The notes: generated from the letters alone by a model not told the origin. A stretch of 64,000 nucleotides of DNA from Salinicola acroporae (GCF_003206615.1 NZ_PZJW01000003.1:236482-300481); one strand, 5' to 3'. Numbered from the stretch's first letter, positions 35,792-45,300 are shown. Numbers and translations: made by a program.

Positions 35792-36625
35792 ATGAACGGT
35801 TACAACTTCGCCTACCTCGACGAACAGACCAAAAGAATGATCCGCCGTGCGCTGCTCAAGGCGGTGGCGATCCCCGGCTACCAGGTGCCATTCGGTGGCC
35901 GCGAAATGCCGATGCCCTACGGTTGGGGCACTGGCGGCGTGCAGGTCACCGCCAGCATTCTCGGCGCCGACGACATCCTCAAGGTGATCGACCAGGGCGC
36001 CGACGACACCACCAACGCGGTCAGCATCCGCCACTTCTTCCAGCGCGTGGCCGGGGTCGAGACCACCACCGCGACCACGGCGGCGGATGTGATCCAGACC
36101 CGCCACCGGATTCCCGAAACCCCGCTGCGCGCCGGCCAGATTCTGGTGTTCCAGGTGCCGATCCCCGAGCCGCTGCGCTTCATCGAACCCAGCGAACAGG
36201 AGACCCGGCTGATGCACGCGCTGGAGGAGTACGGCGTGATGCACGTCAAGCTCTACGAGGACATCGCCCGCTACGGCCATATCGCGACCACCTACGCCTA
36301 TCCGGTCAAGGTCGACGAGCGCTACGTGATGGATCCCTCGCCGATCCCCAAGTTCGACAACCCCAAGCTCGACGGCAATCCGGCGCTGATGCTGTTCGGC
36401 GCTGGGCGCGAGAAGCGGCTCTACGCGATTCCACCCTACACCCGGGTCGAGAGCCTCGACTTCGAGGACCATCCGTTCGAGATCCAGCGCTGGGAGCACG
36501 CCTGCGCGCTGTGCGGCAGCGATCACAGCTATCTCGACGAAGTGATCACCGATGACCAGGGCGGGCGGATGTTCGTCTGCTCCGATACCGACTACTGCCA
36601 GAGCCGGCGGGGAGAGGTGGCATGA
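35792..36625 (+). CDS. phnJ: Carbon-phosphorus lyase PhnJ
   Basis: PhnJ is the radical S-adenosylmethionine enzyme that breaks the C-P bond of the ribose-linked phosphonate. The 277-residue protein has GYNFAYLDEQTKRMIRRALL at the start, YGWGTGGVQVTASILG, and the C-terminal Cys cluster: ACALCGSDHSYLDEV and FVCSDTDYC, supplying the four Cys (CxxC then Cys-six-Cys pattern) for the iron-sulphur cluster and catalysis. Its ribosome site GGGAG lies inside the end of the repeat upstream. Its stop overlaps the phnK start by four bases. Confidence 0.95.
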   Translation: MNGYNFAYLDEQTKRMIRRALLKAVAIPGYQVPFGGREMPMPYGWGTGGVQVTASILGADDILKVIDQGADDTTNAVSIRHFFQRVAGVETTTATTAADVIQTRHRIPETPLRAGQILVFQVPIPEPLRFIEPSEQETRLMHALEEYGVMHVKLYEDIARYGHIATTYAYPVKVDERYVMDPSPIPKFDNPKLDGNPALMLFGAGREKRLYAIPPYTRVESLDFEDHPFEIQRWEHACALCGSDHSYLDEVITDDQGGRMFVCSDTDYCQSRRGEVA

Positions 36626-37509
36626 AGAAGCCGGTACTGGAACGCCCGGTCCTGCTGGATGTGCAGGGCATCACCCGACTCTACGGCCCGGCCAAGGGCT
36701 GCGAGGCGATCGATTTTCAACTCCACGCCGGCGAAGTGCTGGGCATCGTCGGCGAATCCGGCTCCGGCAAGTCGACCCTGCTGCGGGTGCTCGCCGGCCT
36801 CGAGGCGCCGGATGCGGGGCGCGTGGTCTATCGCCGGTCTTCTGGCGAGCCCGAAGCCGCTCGCAGCGATGTCCACGAGCCCGACACTGCTCGAAGGGGC
36901 GGCACCCAGGCGCTGGGCGGCGACCCGCAGGCCAACGCAGAGGCGGAGCTCGATCTCTATGCCATCGGCGAGGCGCGACGCCGGGCCCTGCTGCGCCTGG
37001 AGTGGGGGCTGGTGCATCAGAACCCCCGCGACGGTCTGCGCATGGGCGTGTCCGCCGGGGCCAACATCGGCGAACGGCTGATGGCCCAGGGCCAGCGCCA
37101 TTACGGCCAGCTCCGTGCCACCGGCCAGGCGTGGATGGGCCAGGTCGAACTCGACCCCGGGCGTATCGACGATGCCCCGCGGACCTTCTCCGGCGGCATG
37201 CAGCAGCGCCTCCAGATTGCCCGCACCCTGGTCACCCGGCCACGGCTGGTGTTCATGGACGAGCCCACCGGCGGGCTCGACGTCTCGGTACAGGCGCGGC
37301 TGCTCGACATGCTGCGCACGCTGGTGAGAAGCCTCGGCCTGTCGGTGGTGCTGGTGACCCATGATCTCGCCGTGGCGCGCCTGCTCGCCCATCGGCTGAT
37401 GGTGATGCGCCGAGGGCAGGTGGTCGAGACCGGCCTCACCGATCAGATTCTCGACGATCCGCAGCATGAATATACGCAGCTGCTGGTGTCATCCGTGCTG
37501 ACACCTTGA
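36622..37509 (+). CDS. phnK: C-P lyase ABC-type ATPase PhnK with internal insertion
   Basis: PhnK binds the PhnJ face of the C-P lyase core and uses ATP to drive turnover. The 295-residue product has Walker A GESGSGKST (about 44-52), signature FSGGMQQRLQIARTLV, Walker B VFMDEP and switch His VTHDLAVARLLA. Relatives are about 252 residues. The difference is a 39-residue Arg/Glu/Gly-rich insert at about 71-109 (36832-36948), between the GRVVY strand and the DLYAIGEARRRALLRLEWG segment before the Q-loop. Frame and motifs are intact. A repeat follows the gene. Confidence 0.93.
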   Translation: MKKPVLERPVLLDVQGITRLYGPAKGCEAIDFQLHAGEVLGIVGESGSGKSTLLRVLAGLEAPDAGRVVYRRSSGEPEAARSDVHEPDTARRGGTQALGGDPQANAEAELDLYAIGEARRRALLRLEWGLVHQNPRDGLRMGVSAGANIGERLMAQGQRHYGQLRATGQAWMGQVELDPGRIDDAPRTFSGGMQQRLQIARTLVTRPRLVFMDEPTGGLDVSVQARLLDMLRTLVRSLGLSVVLVTHDLAVARLLAHRLMVMRRGQVVETGLTDQILDDPQHEYTQLLVSSVLTP

Positions 37510-37512
37510 GGA

Positions 37513-37638
37513 GCATCGAATCCATGACTGCGCACCTTGATCACGGCGTTACATGGGGCTCGTTTGCTCGCCTAACACCCAGTTATGTCTCGCATCCTGC
37601 GCTCCGGGCGCCTTGTGCTGAAGACTGCTCGTCGATGC
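37513..37638. repeat. Palindromic interspersed repeat, copy R5 (diverged)
   Basis: The ends GCATCGA (37513-37519) and TCGATGC (37632-37638) are inverted. Internal blocks TGCGC, ACGGCGTTACA, GGGCTC, TGCTC, ACACCC, GCCTTGTGCTG and CTCGTCGAT occur in the same order as in copy R4, so I place it in the same family. It lies between phnK and phnL. Confidence 0.6.
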
Positions 37639-37675
37639 CTTCGACACTCCCCAAACTCATTGAAGGGGCTTCTTG

Positions 37676-38428
37676 ATGCATTCCATGACGAACACTCGAC
37701 CTCGCCTCACGGTGAACGGGTTGTACAAGCAGTTCCTGCTTCACGGCCAGGGCGGGCTCGAGATCGATGTGATGCGCGATCTCTCGCTGACGCTGCAGGC
37801 CGGCGAATGTCTGGTGCTGGCCGGACGCAGCGGCATCGGCAAGAGCACGCTGCTGAAGATGCTCTACGGCGACTACCGCATCGATCAGGGCCGTATCCGG
37901 CTGCACTTCGACGATGGCGATCTCGATCTCGAGGCCCTGCCGACCTATGCCTGGCACGGGCTGCGCCGCGACGTGATCGGCTACGTCAGCCAATTTCTGC
38001 GGGTGGTGCCGCGGGTCGCCGCCGTCGACGTGGTGATGGAGCCGCTGCTGGCCCGTGGCGCCGACGAAGCCGAATCGCGCCGACGGGCCGAGACGCTGCT
38101 GGCCCGGCTCAATCTGCCCGAGCGGCTGTGGCGACTGCCCCCCGGGACCTTCTCCGGCGGCGAGCAGCAGCGCGTCAATATCGCCCGTGGCTTCATCGGT
38201 GAGCACCCGCTGCTGCTGCTCGACGAGCCCACTGCATCGCTGGATGCCGCCAACCGGGATGTGGTGATCGCGCTGATCGGCGAGGCCAAGGCGCGCGGTA
38301 CCGCCATGCTCGGCATCTTCCACGACGAGGACGTGCGCGAGCGCGTCGCCGACCGCCTGCTGCCGTTGGATGGCAGCCTGGGCGGCTTGTCCAACGCCAG
38401 CCAGACCTGCCGGGAGAGCCTGTCATGA
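37676..38428 (+). CDS. phnL: C-P lyase ATPase-like subunit PhnL
   Basis: PhnL is the second ABC-type protein of the C-P lyase system and acts with PhnGHI in forming the ribose phosphonate triphosphate. The 250-residue product has Walker A GRSGIGKST, Q-loop YVSQFLRVVPRVA, signature FSGGEQQRVNIARGFI, Walker B LLLLDEP and switch His FHDEDVRERVA. The start at 37676 has GAAGGGG seven bases upstream; a TTG one codon earlier is less likely. It overlaps phnM by four bases. Confidence 0.94.
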   Translation: MHSMTNTRPRLTVNGLYKQFLLHGQGGLEIDVMRDLSLTLQAGECLVLAGRSGIGKSTLLKMLYGDYRIDQGRIRLHFDDGDLDLEALPTYAWHGLRRDVIGYVSQFLRVVPRVAAVDVVMEPLLARGADEAESRRRAETLLARLNLPERLWRLPPGTFSGGEQQRVNIARGFIGEHPLLLLDEPTASLDAANRDVVIALIGEAKARGTAMLGIFHDEDVRERVADRLLPLDGSLGGLSNASQTCRESLS

Positions 38429-39573
38429 GTGCACGGGAACAGATTCTGACCCACGCCACACTGGTGCTCGACGACGAGACGATCGACGGTACGCTGGTGA
38501 TCCGCGACGGGCGTATCGCCGCCATCGATCACGTTGCGAGCCAGGCGGCGGGTGCCATCGACTGCGAGGGCGACATCCTGCTGCCGGGGCTGGTCGAGCT
38601 GCACACCGACAACATGGAGAAGTACTTCCAGCCGCGGCCCAAGGTCGAGTGGCCGGGGCTCCAGGCCGCGCTGGCCCATGATGCCCAGATGGCGGCCAGC
38701 GGTATCACCACGGTCTTCGACGCGGTCTCGGTGGGCGACGTCGACGAGCAGAGCATGCGTCACGGCTCACTCGACGCGATGTGCCACGCCCTGGCGCGGA
38801 TCGCCCACGATGGGCTGGCGCGGGTCGATCATCGCCTGCACTTGCGCTGCGAGGTGAGCCACCCGAATACGCTGGCGCGCTTCCACGAGCTGTCGTCATC
38901 ACCGCTGCTGGGGCTGGTGTCACTGATGGATCACGCCCCCGGCCAGCGCCAGTTCGCCAGCCTCGAGGCCTATCGCACCTACTATCAAGGCAAGTACAAG
39001 CTCGATGGCGCAGCGATGGACGCCTTCATGGCGTCCCAGATCGACAACAGTCGGCGCTACAGCGCCGAGCATCGTCGCGCCATCGCGGCGATCTGCCGCG
39101 AGCGCGGTCTGGCGATCGCCAGCCATGACGACGCCACCGTCGAGCACGTTGTCGAAAGCGCCGAGTACGGCACCCGGGTGGCGGAGTTCCCGACCACCCT
39201 TGAGGCGGCACAGGCCTCCCACCGTGCCGGCATGGCGGTGATGATGGGCGCACCCAACGTGGTCCGTGGCGGCTCCCACTCCGGCAATATCGCCGCCGCC
39301 GAGCTGGTCGAACTGGGTGTGCTGGATATCCTGTCGTCGGATTACTACCCGGCGGCGCTGCTCGATGCGGTGTTCAAGGTGGCGGCGATGGAGAACGGCT
39401 ACGCGCTCCCCGGCGCGGTCGCCACGGCGACACGCCTACCGGCGGAGGCGGTGGGTCTGACGGACCGGGGGCGTCTGGCACCGGGGCTGCGTGCCGATCT
39501 GCTGCGGGTGCGCGTGATCGACGAGCATCCGGTGGTGCAGCGGGTATGGTCCGCGGGCCAGCAAGTTCACTGA
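38425..39573 (+). CDS. phnM: Ribose 1-phosphonate triphosphate diphosphohydrolase PhnM
   Basis: PhnM removes pyrophosphate from the ribose phosphonate triphosphate made by PhnGHIL. The 382-residue amidohydrolase has LVELHTDNMEKYFQPRPKVE with the first metal His, the metal-site Lys/His region around LVSLMDHAPGQRQF, LAIASHDDATVEHV, and GAPNVVRGGSHSGN. DILSSDYYPAALLDA holds the catalytic Asp. Its TGA stop is at 39571-39573, and the repeat R4 starts at the next base. Confidence 0.95.
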   Translation: MSAREQILTHATLVLDDETIDGTLVIRDGRIAAIDHVASQAAGAIDCEGDILLPGLVELHTDNMEKYFQPRPKVEWPGLQAALAHDAQMAASGITTVFDAVSVGDVDEQSMRHGSLDAMCHALARIAHDGLARVDHRLHLRCEVSHPNTLARFHELSSSPLLGLVSLMDHAPGQRQFASLEAYRTYYQGKYKLDGAAMDAFMASQIDNSRRYSAEHRRAIAAICRERGLAIASHDDATVEHVVESAEYGTRVAEFPTTLEAAQASHRAGMAVMMGAPNVVRGGSHSGNIAAAELVELGVLDILSSDYYPAALLDAVFKVAAMENGYALPGAVATATRLPAEAVGLTDRGRLAPGLRADLLRVRVIDEHPVVQRVWSAGQQVH

Positions 39574-39712
39574 GGGTACGTCTGAAAATGCCTGCGCTTG
39601 TCCATACGGCGTTAAAAATCGGCTCAAGATGCTCATTTACACCCCGTAAACTCCGCTCTTTCGCCGATTTTTGCCTTGTCTGGACTGCGCTCGTCGATTT
39701 TCAGATCGACCC
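39574..39712. repeat. Palindromic interspersed repeat, copy R4 (reference copy)
   Basis: Terminal inverted repeats are GGGTACGTCTGAAAAT and, inverted, GGGTCGATCTGAAAAT. Inside, GTTAAAAATCGGCTCA and TCGCCGATTTTTGCC pair as further inverted segments around a TTTAC/GTAAA centre. The whole 139 bp can fold into one long hairpin. It separates phnM from phnN. Confidence 0.88.
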
Positions 39713-39801
39713 TGGATAAATGCCGATGTCTCGGTCATCACGCCCGGCAATTTATCTCACGGCCGGGAATATCTGGAATACGTAGATAGAAAGAGGCTGA
39801 A

Positions 39802-40359
39802 ATGAGCGACGGTCGATTGATCTACGTCATGGGCGCCAGCGGCGTCGGCAAGGACAGCCTGCTGCGCGAGCTGCGCCAGCGCCGCCCGGATGTGCTGGTG
39901 GCGCATCGCTATATCACCCGGGCCAGCGGTGGCGGCGAGAACTGTGTCGAGCTGAGCGCCGCCGAGTTCGCCTGGCGCCGGGCGCAGAGGCTGTTCTGCC
40001 TGGCGTGGCACGCCCACGGGCTCGACTATGGCGTCGGCATCGAGATCGAGTCTTGGCTGGCGGCCGGGCATACGGTGGTGCTCAACGGCAGCCGCCGCGC
40101 GCTGGTGCTCGCGCGGTCGCGCTTCGGTGCGGCGCTGGTGCCGCTGCTGGTAGTGGCGGATGCCGAGGTGCTGCGTCGGCGTCTGCTCGCGCGTGGGCGC
40201 GAGACGCCGGCCGAGATCGAGGCGCGGCTGGCGCGGGGTGGAGGCGAGGAGAGTCTGGTCGATCTCCCGCGGCTCGACAACGGCGGCGAACTGGCACAGA
40301 GCGTCGAGGCGCTCGAAGCCTTCGTCGATGCGTCGCCTGCGACGGCATCGCCGCCATGA
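39802..40359 (+). CDS. phnN: Ribose 1,5-bisphosphate phosphokinase PhnN
   Basis: PhnN phosphorylates ribose 1,5-bisphosphate to PRPP, the last step that returns the ribose to metabolism. The 185-residue P-loop kinase has GASGVGKDSLLRELRQ near the start, HRYITRASGGGENCVELS, FCLAWHAHGLDYGVG and VVLNGSRRALVLARSRF. It resembles guanylate kinases, as PhnN does. It overlaps phnP by four bases. About 90 bp upstream, after the repeat, is enough for a separate promoter, though none is clear. Confidence 0.93.
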   Translation: MSDGRLIYVMGASGVGKDSLLRELRQRRPDVLVAHRYITRASGGGENCVELSAAEFAWRRAQRLFCLAWHAHGLDYGVGIEIESWLAAGHTVVLNGSRRALVLARSRFGAALVPLLVVADAEVLRRRLLARGRETPAEIEARLARGGGEESLVDLPRLDNGGELAQSVEALEAFVDASPATASPP

Positions 40360-41111
40360 AGCTGCGTTTCGCCGGCACCGGTGACAGCGCCCAGGTGCCC
40401 TGCTTCGGTTGCGACTGCCTGGCGTGTCAGCGGGCGCGACTGCTGAGTTGCCACCGCCGTGGGCCGTGCGCCGGCGAGCTCGAGCTCGATGGCGAGCTGA
40501 TCCTGATCGACGCCGGCCGCATGGATCTGGCTGCGCGCTGCGAGCGTCAGCGCCCGGCCGCGATCCTGCTGACCCACTACCACGCCGATCACGTCCAGGG
40601 GCTTTTGCACCTGCGCTGGGGGCGGGGCGAGTCGATTCCGGTGTACGGCCCCAAGGATGCCCAGGGGTGTGCCGATCTGCACAAGAATCCCGGCATCCTC
40701 GACTTCCGCCCCGGCCTCAAGCCGTTCCGGCCGCTCACCCTCGGCGGCCTCACGGTGACGCCGCTGCCGCTCAATCACAGCAAGCTGACGCTGGGCTATG
40801 CGATCGAGGACCGCGTCACACGGCTGGCCTGGCTGTGCGACACCGTCGGCCTGCCCGGCGCCACCGAACGCTTCCTGAGCGAATGGCAGCCCCACGGCGT
40901 GGTGATCGATGCCACCCATCCGGATTCGTCTGCCGCGCCGCGCAACCACAACAATCTCACCATGGCGCTGGAGACCATCGAGCGCCTGGGTCCCTCCCGC
41001 GCCTGGCTGACGCACATCAGTCACGAGCTGGATGCCCATTGGCTGGCCATGCCCCCGACGCTGCCCGACGGCGTGGCCGTGGCCGTCGATGGCAGCGACA
41101 TTCTTTTCTGA
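40356..41111 (+). CDS. phnP: Phosphoribosyl 1,2-cyclic phosphodiesterase PhnP
   Basis: PhnP opens 5-phosphoribosyl 1,2-cyclic phosphate, the product of the PhnJ reaction, to ribose 1,5-bisphosphate for PhnN. The 251-residue metallo-beta-lactamase-fold protein has an N-terminal Cys-rich site (CFGCDCLACQRARLLSCH) for structural zinc, the metal motif THYHADHVQG, LPLNHSKLTLGY, and WLTHISHELDAHW at the C-terminus. Length equals that of E. coli PhnP. The ATG overlaps the phnN stop. Confidence 0.94.
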   Translation: MKLRFAGTGDSAQVPCFGCDCLACQRARLLSCHRRGPCAGELELDGELILIDAGRMDLAARCERQRPAAILLTHYHADHVQGLLHLRWGRGESIPVYGPKDAQGCADLHKNPGILDFRPGLKPFRPLTLGGLTVTPLPLNHSKLTLGYAIEDRVTRLAWLCDTVGLPGATERFLSEWQPHGVVIDATHPDSSAAPRNHNNLTMALETIERLGPSRAWLTHISHELDAHWLAMPPTLPDGVAVAVDGSDILF

Positions 41112-41121
41112 GAGGGATTTC

Positions 41122-41787
41122 ATGTCTTCGCAGCCCGCTTCCCGCCGCTTGAGCGATGCACCGACCTGTGCGCCATCGGCGAAACTTCACGAGAGCCGCC
41201 TGGGCGCCTGGACCGAGATAGGTGACCGCTGCGTCTTCAACCACGTCACGCTGGGCGACTACAGCTACGTCGAGCGCGATTGTGACCTGATGTTCGCCGA
41301 GATCGGCAGATTCACGTCCATCGCCTCGAGCGTGCGTATCAACCCCAGCAACCACCCGTGGTGGCGGCCGACGCTCCATCATTTCAGCTATCGGCCCGGC
41401 AAGTTCGGCTTCGTCGACAGCGACCAGGGCGTCGATGATCGTATCTTCGCCTGGCGGTCCGAGGATCGTGTCGTCGTCGGTCACGATGTCTGGATCGGCC
41501 ATGGCGCCATCGTGTTGCCGGGCGTGACCATCGGCAACGGTGCCATCGTCGGTGCCGGTAGCGTGGTCACCAAGGATGTCGAGCCCTATACCATCGTCGT
41601 CGGCAATCCCGCCCGGGCGTTGCGGCCCCGCTTCGAGGATCCCGACACCGTGGCACGCCTGGAGGCGCTGGCCTGGTGGGACTGGCCACACGAGCGGCTG
41701 GCCCGGATGCTGCCGTTGTTCCAGGGCGATCCCGGCGCTTTCCTCGAGGCAGCCGAGGTCGAGTCTCGGCCGACGTCGTGCTCCTAG
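41122..41787 (+). CDS. Hexapeptide-repeat acyltransferase of phn operons
   Basis: The 221-residue left-handed beta-helix transferase (LbetaH) has the repeats GDYSYVERDCDLMFAEIGRF and VVVGHDVWIGHGAIVLPGVT, then IGNGAIVGAGSVVTKDV and YTIVVGNPARALRPRF. Its length and layout, with NPSNHPWWRPTLHHFSYRP, match the phosphonate-associated transferase group seen in many phn operons in place of PhnO. Such proteins probably acetylate aminophosphonates or a toxic by-product; the substrate is not shown. ATG at 41122 follows GAGAGGGA. It is the last gene of the phn unit and overlaps the convergent thpR by four bases. Confidence 0.85.
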   Translation: MSSQPASRRLSDAPTCAPSAKLHESRLGAWTEIGDRCVFNHVTLGDYSYVERDCDLMFAEIGRFTSIASSVRINPSNHPWWRPTLHHFSYRPGKFGFVDSDQGVDDRIFAWRSEDRVVVGHDVWIGHGAIVLPGVTIGNGAIVGAGSVVTKDVEPYTIVVGNPARALRPRFEDPDTVARLEALAWWDWPHERLARMLPLFQGDPGAFLEAAEVESRPTSCS

Positions 41788-42308
41788 CCGGCACTACGGG
41801 CTAGCGTTCGATAGCGCGAGCCGCCGTTGCCGAGCTGCGATTCCACCAGCGCAAGATGGTCGAAGCGCCAGCGCAGCGGGGTGGAGAGCCGTGCAGAGGA
41901 TGGCGCGCGGTCGGCCTGGCGAACCAGGCTGACATGCGGAGTGAAGTCACGCTGTGGCGCGGTGAAACCGTGACGGGCGAGCGCCTGCCAGAGCTCGGCA
42001 TCGAGTGCCAGCAGTGCAGGGTCCGGCGCTTGGCTGCCGGCCCAGACGATGCGCGGCTGAGGAAAATGGCCGAGCCGATCCAGCGTCCACTCGCCCTGCG
42101 GCGCCGGCCACGCCCGGGTCAGCTCGAGCAGCGCCGCCAGCCGCGAGGCGTCGACACTGCCCAGAAACGCCAGCGTGATATGCATGTTCTGCGCCGGTAG
42201 CGGGTAGCCTCCGCAGCGGGGTACCAGGCGTTCGGCCTCGGCGGCCAGCGCCCGACGACTGTCGTCGTCGGGCCACAGGGCGAAGAAGAGTCGGCGAGGA
42301 AGGGTCAC
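41784..42308 (-). CDS. thpR: RNA 2',3'-cyclic phosphodiesterase (2H family)
   Basis: The 174-residue protein has the two 2H catalytic motifs, HITLAFLG (about 43-50) and HVSLVR (about 125-130), plus RLFFALWPDDDSR at the start, typical of ThpR/LigT. This enzyme hydrolyses 2',3'-cyclic phosphate RNA ends to 2'-phosphates and can ligate tRNA halves in vitro. It is convergent with the phn operon, so an actual link to phosphonate metabolism is doubtful, although other 2H proteins do occur in phn operons. Confidence 0.88.
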   Translation of the reverse strand: MTLPRRLFFALWPDDDSRRALAAEAERLVPRCGGYPLPAQNMHITLAFLGSVDASRLAALLELTRAWPAPQGEWTLDRLGHFPQPRIVWAGSQAPDPALLALDAELWQALARHGFTAPQRDFTPHVSLVRQADRAPSSARLSTPLRWRFDHLALVESQLGNGGSRYRTLARSAG

Positions 42309-42395
42309 GATGGCGGCTCCCGGTGGCGTTGCCAGCAGGGTGGCGTATTGTTCCCCTCGTTGCCAACGGTTTCCCGGTATGCGCGTGGCTCCCGC

Positions 42396-45300
42396 TCAGG
42401 CAGGATCGTTGTTCGGCCGCGGCTCTTCGCCCTCCATCGTCGAGCCGTGATCCTGGCGCAGCGGGCCGGCCAGCTTGCGCAGCGCGACATAGAACACCGG
42501 CGTCAGGAACAGGCCGAACAGGGTTACGCCGAGCATCCCGGCGAAGACCGCGATGCCCAGTGCCTGGCGCACCTCGGCACCGGCGCCGTGACCCAGCGCC
42601 AGCGGTATCACCGCCGCGGTGAAGGTGATCGAGGTCATGATGATCGGACGCAGTCGCAGCCGGCAGGCTTCCAGCGCCGCCTCCACCACGCTGCGACCCT
42701 GGAACTCGAGCTCGCGGGCGAATTCGACGATCAGGATCGCGTTCTTGCACGCCAGCCCGATCAGCACCACCAGTCCCACCTGGACGAAGACGTTGGTGTC
42801 GCCACCGGAAATCTTGACGCCGACAAGAGCCGACAGCAGGCACATCGGCACGATCAGGATCACCGCCAGCGGCAGGGTCCAGCTCTCGTAGAGCGCGGCC
42901 AGGACCAGGAACACCAGCAGTACCGCCAGCGGGAATACCACCAGCGCGGCATTGCCCTGGGTGAACTGCTGATAGCTGAGGTCGGTCCACTCGAAGTCGA
43001 TGCCATCCGGCAGTACCCGCTCGCCGATATCGGACAGAACGCCCATCGCCTGGGGTGAGGAGAGCACCCGCGGATCGGCCTCGCCGGCCAGGTCCGCCGC
43101 CGGATAACCGTTGAAGCGCAGCACCGGATCGGGGCCGAAGCTCTGGTGGATATCGATCATCGAGCCGATCGGCACCATCTCGCCCTGGGCATTGCGGGTA
43201 CGCAGTCGGGCGATGTCCTCGACACTGTCCCGGTAGGGGGCGTCGGCCTGGGCGATCACCTGCCAGGTGCGGCCGAAGTTGTTGAAATCGTTGACGTAGG
43301 TGGAGCCAAGATAGGTCTGCAGGGTGTCGAACAGGTCGCTCACCGCCACGCCCTGGGTCTTGGCCTTGAGGCGATCCACCTCGGCATCGAGCTGGGGCAC
43401 GTTGGCCTGGTAGCTGGTGATCGGATAGGACATGCCCGGGGTCTGCACCACCGCGCCCTGGAACGCGGTCACCGCCTCCTGCAGCGGACCGTAGCCGAGC
43501 CCGCCGCGGTCCTCGATGAACAGCTGATAGCCGGAGCCGTTGCCGAGCCCCAGGATCGGCGGCGGCATGAACGAGAACGCGATGCCGTCCTTGAGGCCGG
43601 CGATCCTGCCGGCGATCTCGGCGTTGATCTCTGCCGCGGTACGGGTGCGCTGGTCGAACGGCTTCAGGGTCAGGAACGCCAGCCCGGTGTTGGCGGTGTT
43701 GGTGAACTGCAGTGCGTTGAGGCCGGGGAACGAGATCGCGTGCTCGACGCCGTCGGTCTCCATGGCGATATCCACCACCTGACGCAACAACTCGTCGGTG
43801 CGCTCCAGCGAGGCGCCTTCGGGCAGCTTGACGCCGGCGATCAGGTACATCTTGTCCTGAACCGGAATGAACCCTGGCGGCACCAGCTTGAACAGATAGC
43901 CGGTGGTGCCCAGCAGGATCAGGTAGATCACGAACACCGCGCCGCGACGGCGCAGGCTACCCGCGACCACGCCCTGGTAACGATTGGAACTGGCGTTGAA
44001 GAAGCGGTTGAACGGTCGGAACAGCCAGCCGAACAGGAAGTCGATGATCCGGGTCAGGCGGTCCCTGGACGCGTCGTGGGACCTGAGCAGCATCGCCGCC
44101 AGCGCCGGTGACAGCGTCAGCGAGTTGATCGTCGAGATGACCGTGGAGATGGCGATGGTCACCGCGAACTGGCGGTAGAACTGGCCGGTGACCCCGGAGA
44201 GGAACGCCATCGGCACGAATACCGCACACAGTACCAAGCCGATGGCGACGATCGGGCCGGACACCTCGCGCATCGCCTGGTGGGCGGCGGCCCTCGGCGC
44301 CAGTCCCTGGCCGATGTTGCGCTCCACGTTCTCCACGACCACGATGGCGTCATCCACCACGATACCGATCGCCAGCACCAGCCCGAAAAGGGTCAGGGTG
44401 TTGATCGAGTAGCCCAGCAGGTAGAGCACCGAGAACGTGCCCACCACCGAGACCGGCACCGCCAGCAGCGGAATCAGCGAAGCGCGCCAGGTCTGCAGGA
44501 ACAGCGTCACCACCAGCACCACCAGCAGTATCGCCTCCAGCAGGGTCTGGATCACCGAGCGGATCGAGTCGCTGACGAACAGCGTGGTGTCGTAGACGGT
44601 GCGATATTCCACCCCCGGCGGGAACTGGGTGGCCAGCTCGTCCATGGTGTGGATCACCTGATCGCGGATCTGGAGGGCATTGGCGCCGGGCGACTGGAAG
44701 ATGCCGATTGCCACCGCGTCCTTGCCGTCCAGCCGGGAGCGCAGGGTGTAGTCGCCCGCGCCCATCTCGAGCCGGGCGACATCGCGAAGCCGCAGCACTT
44801 CGCCGTCGGCACCGACCTTGAGCACGATGTTGCCGAACTCATGCTCGGTGGACAGCCGGCCCTTGGCGTTGATCAGGGTGAGAAAATTGCTGTGCGGCAT
44901 CGGCTCGGCGCCGATCTGGCCGGCGGATACCTGAACGTTCTGCTCGCGCATGGCGGCGACCACGTCGCTGGCGGTGAGACCATGGGAGGCAATGCGGTCG
45001 GGGTCCAGCCAGGCGCGCATGGCGTAATCGCCGCCGCCGAACATCTGGGCCTCGCCGACGCCGGAAATCTTCGCCAGCTGGTCCCGCACGTGCAGGCGGG
45101 CGTAGTTGCGCAGGTAGAGGGTGTCGTAACTGTCATCCGGCGAGACCAGGTGCACCACCATCAGGAAGGTGGGCGACTGCTTCTGGGTGGTCACGCCCTG
45201 CCGCCTTACCGCCTCCGGCAACCGAGCCAGCGCCTGGCTGACCCGGTTCTGGACGCGCACGGTCGCCTCTTCGGGATCGGTACCGGGCTGGAAGGTGATG

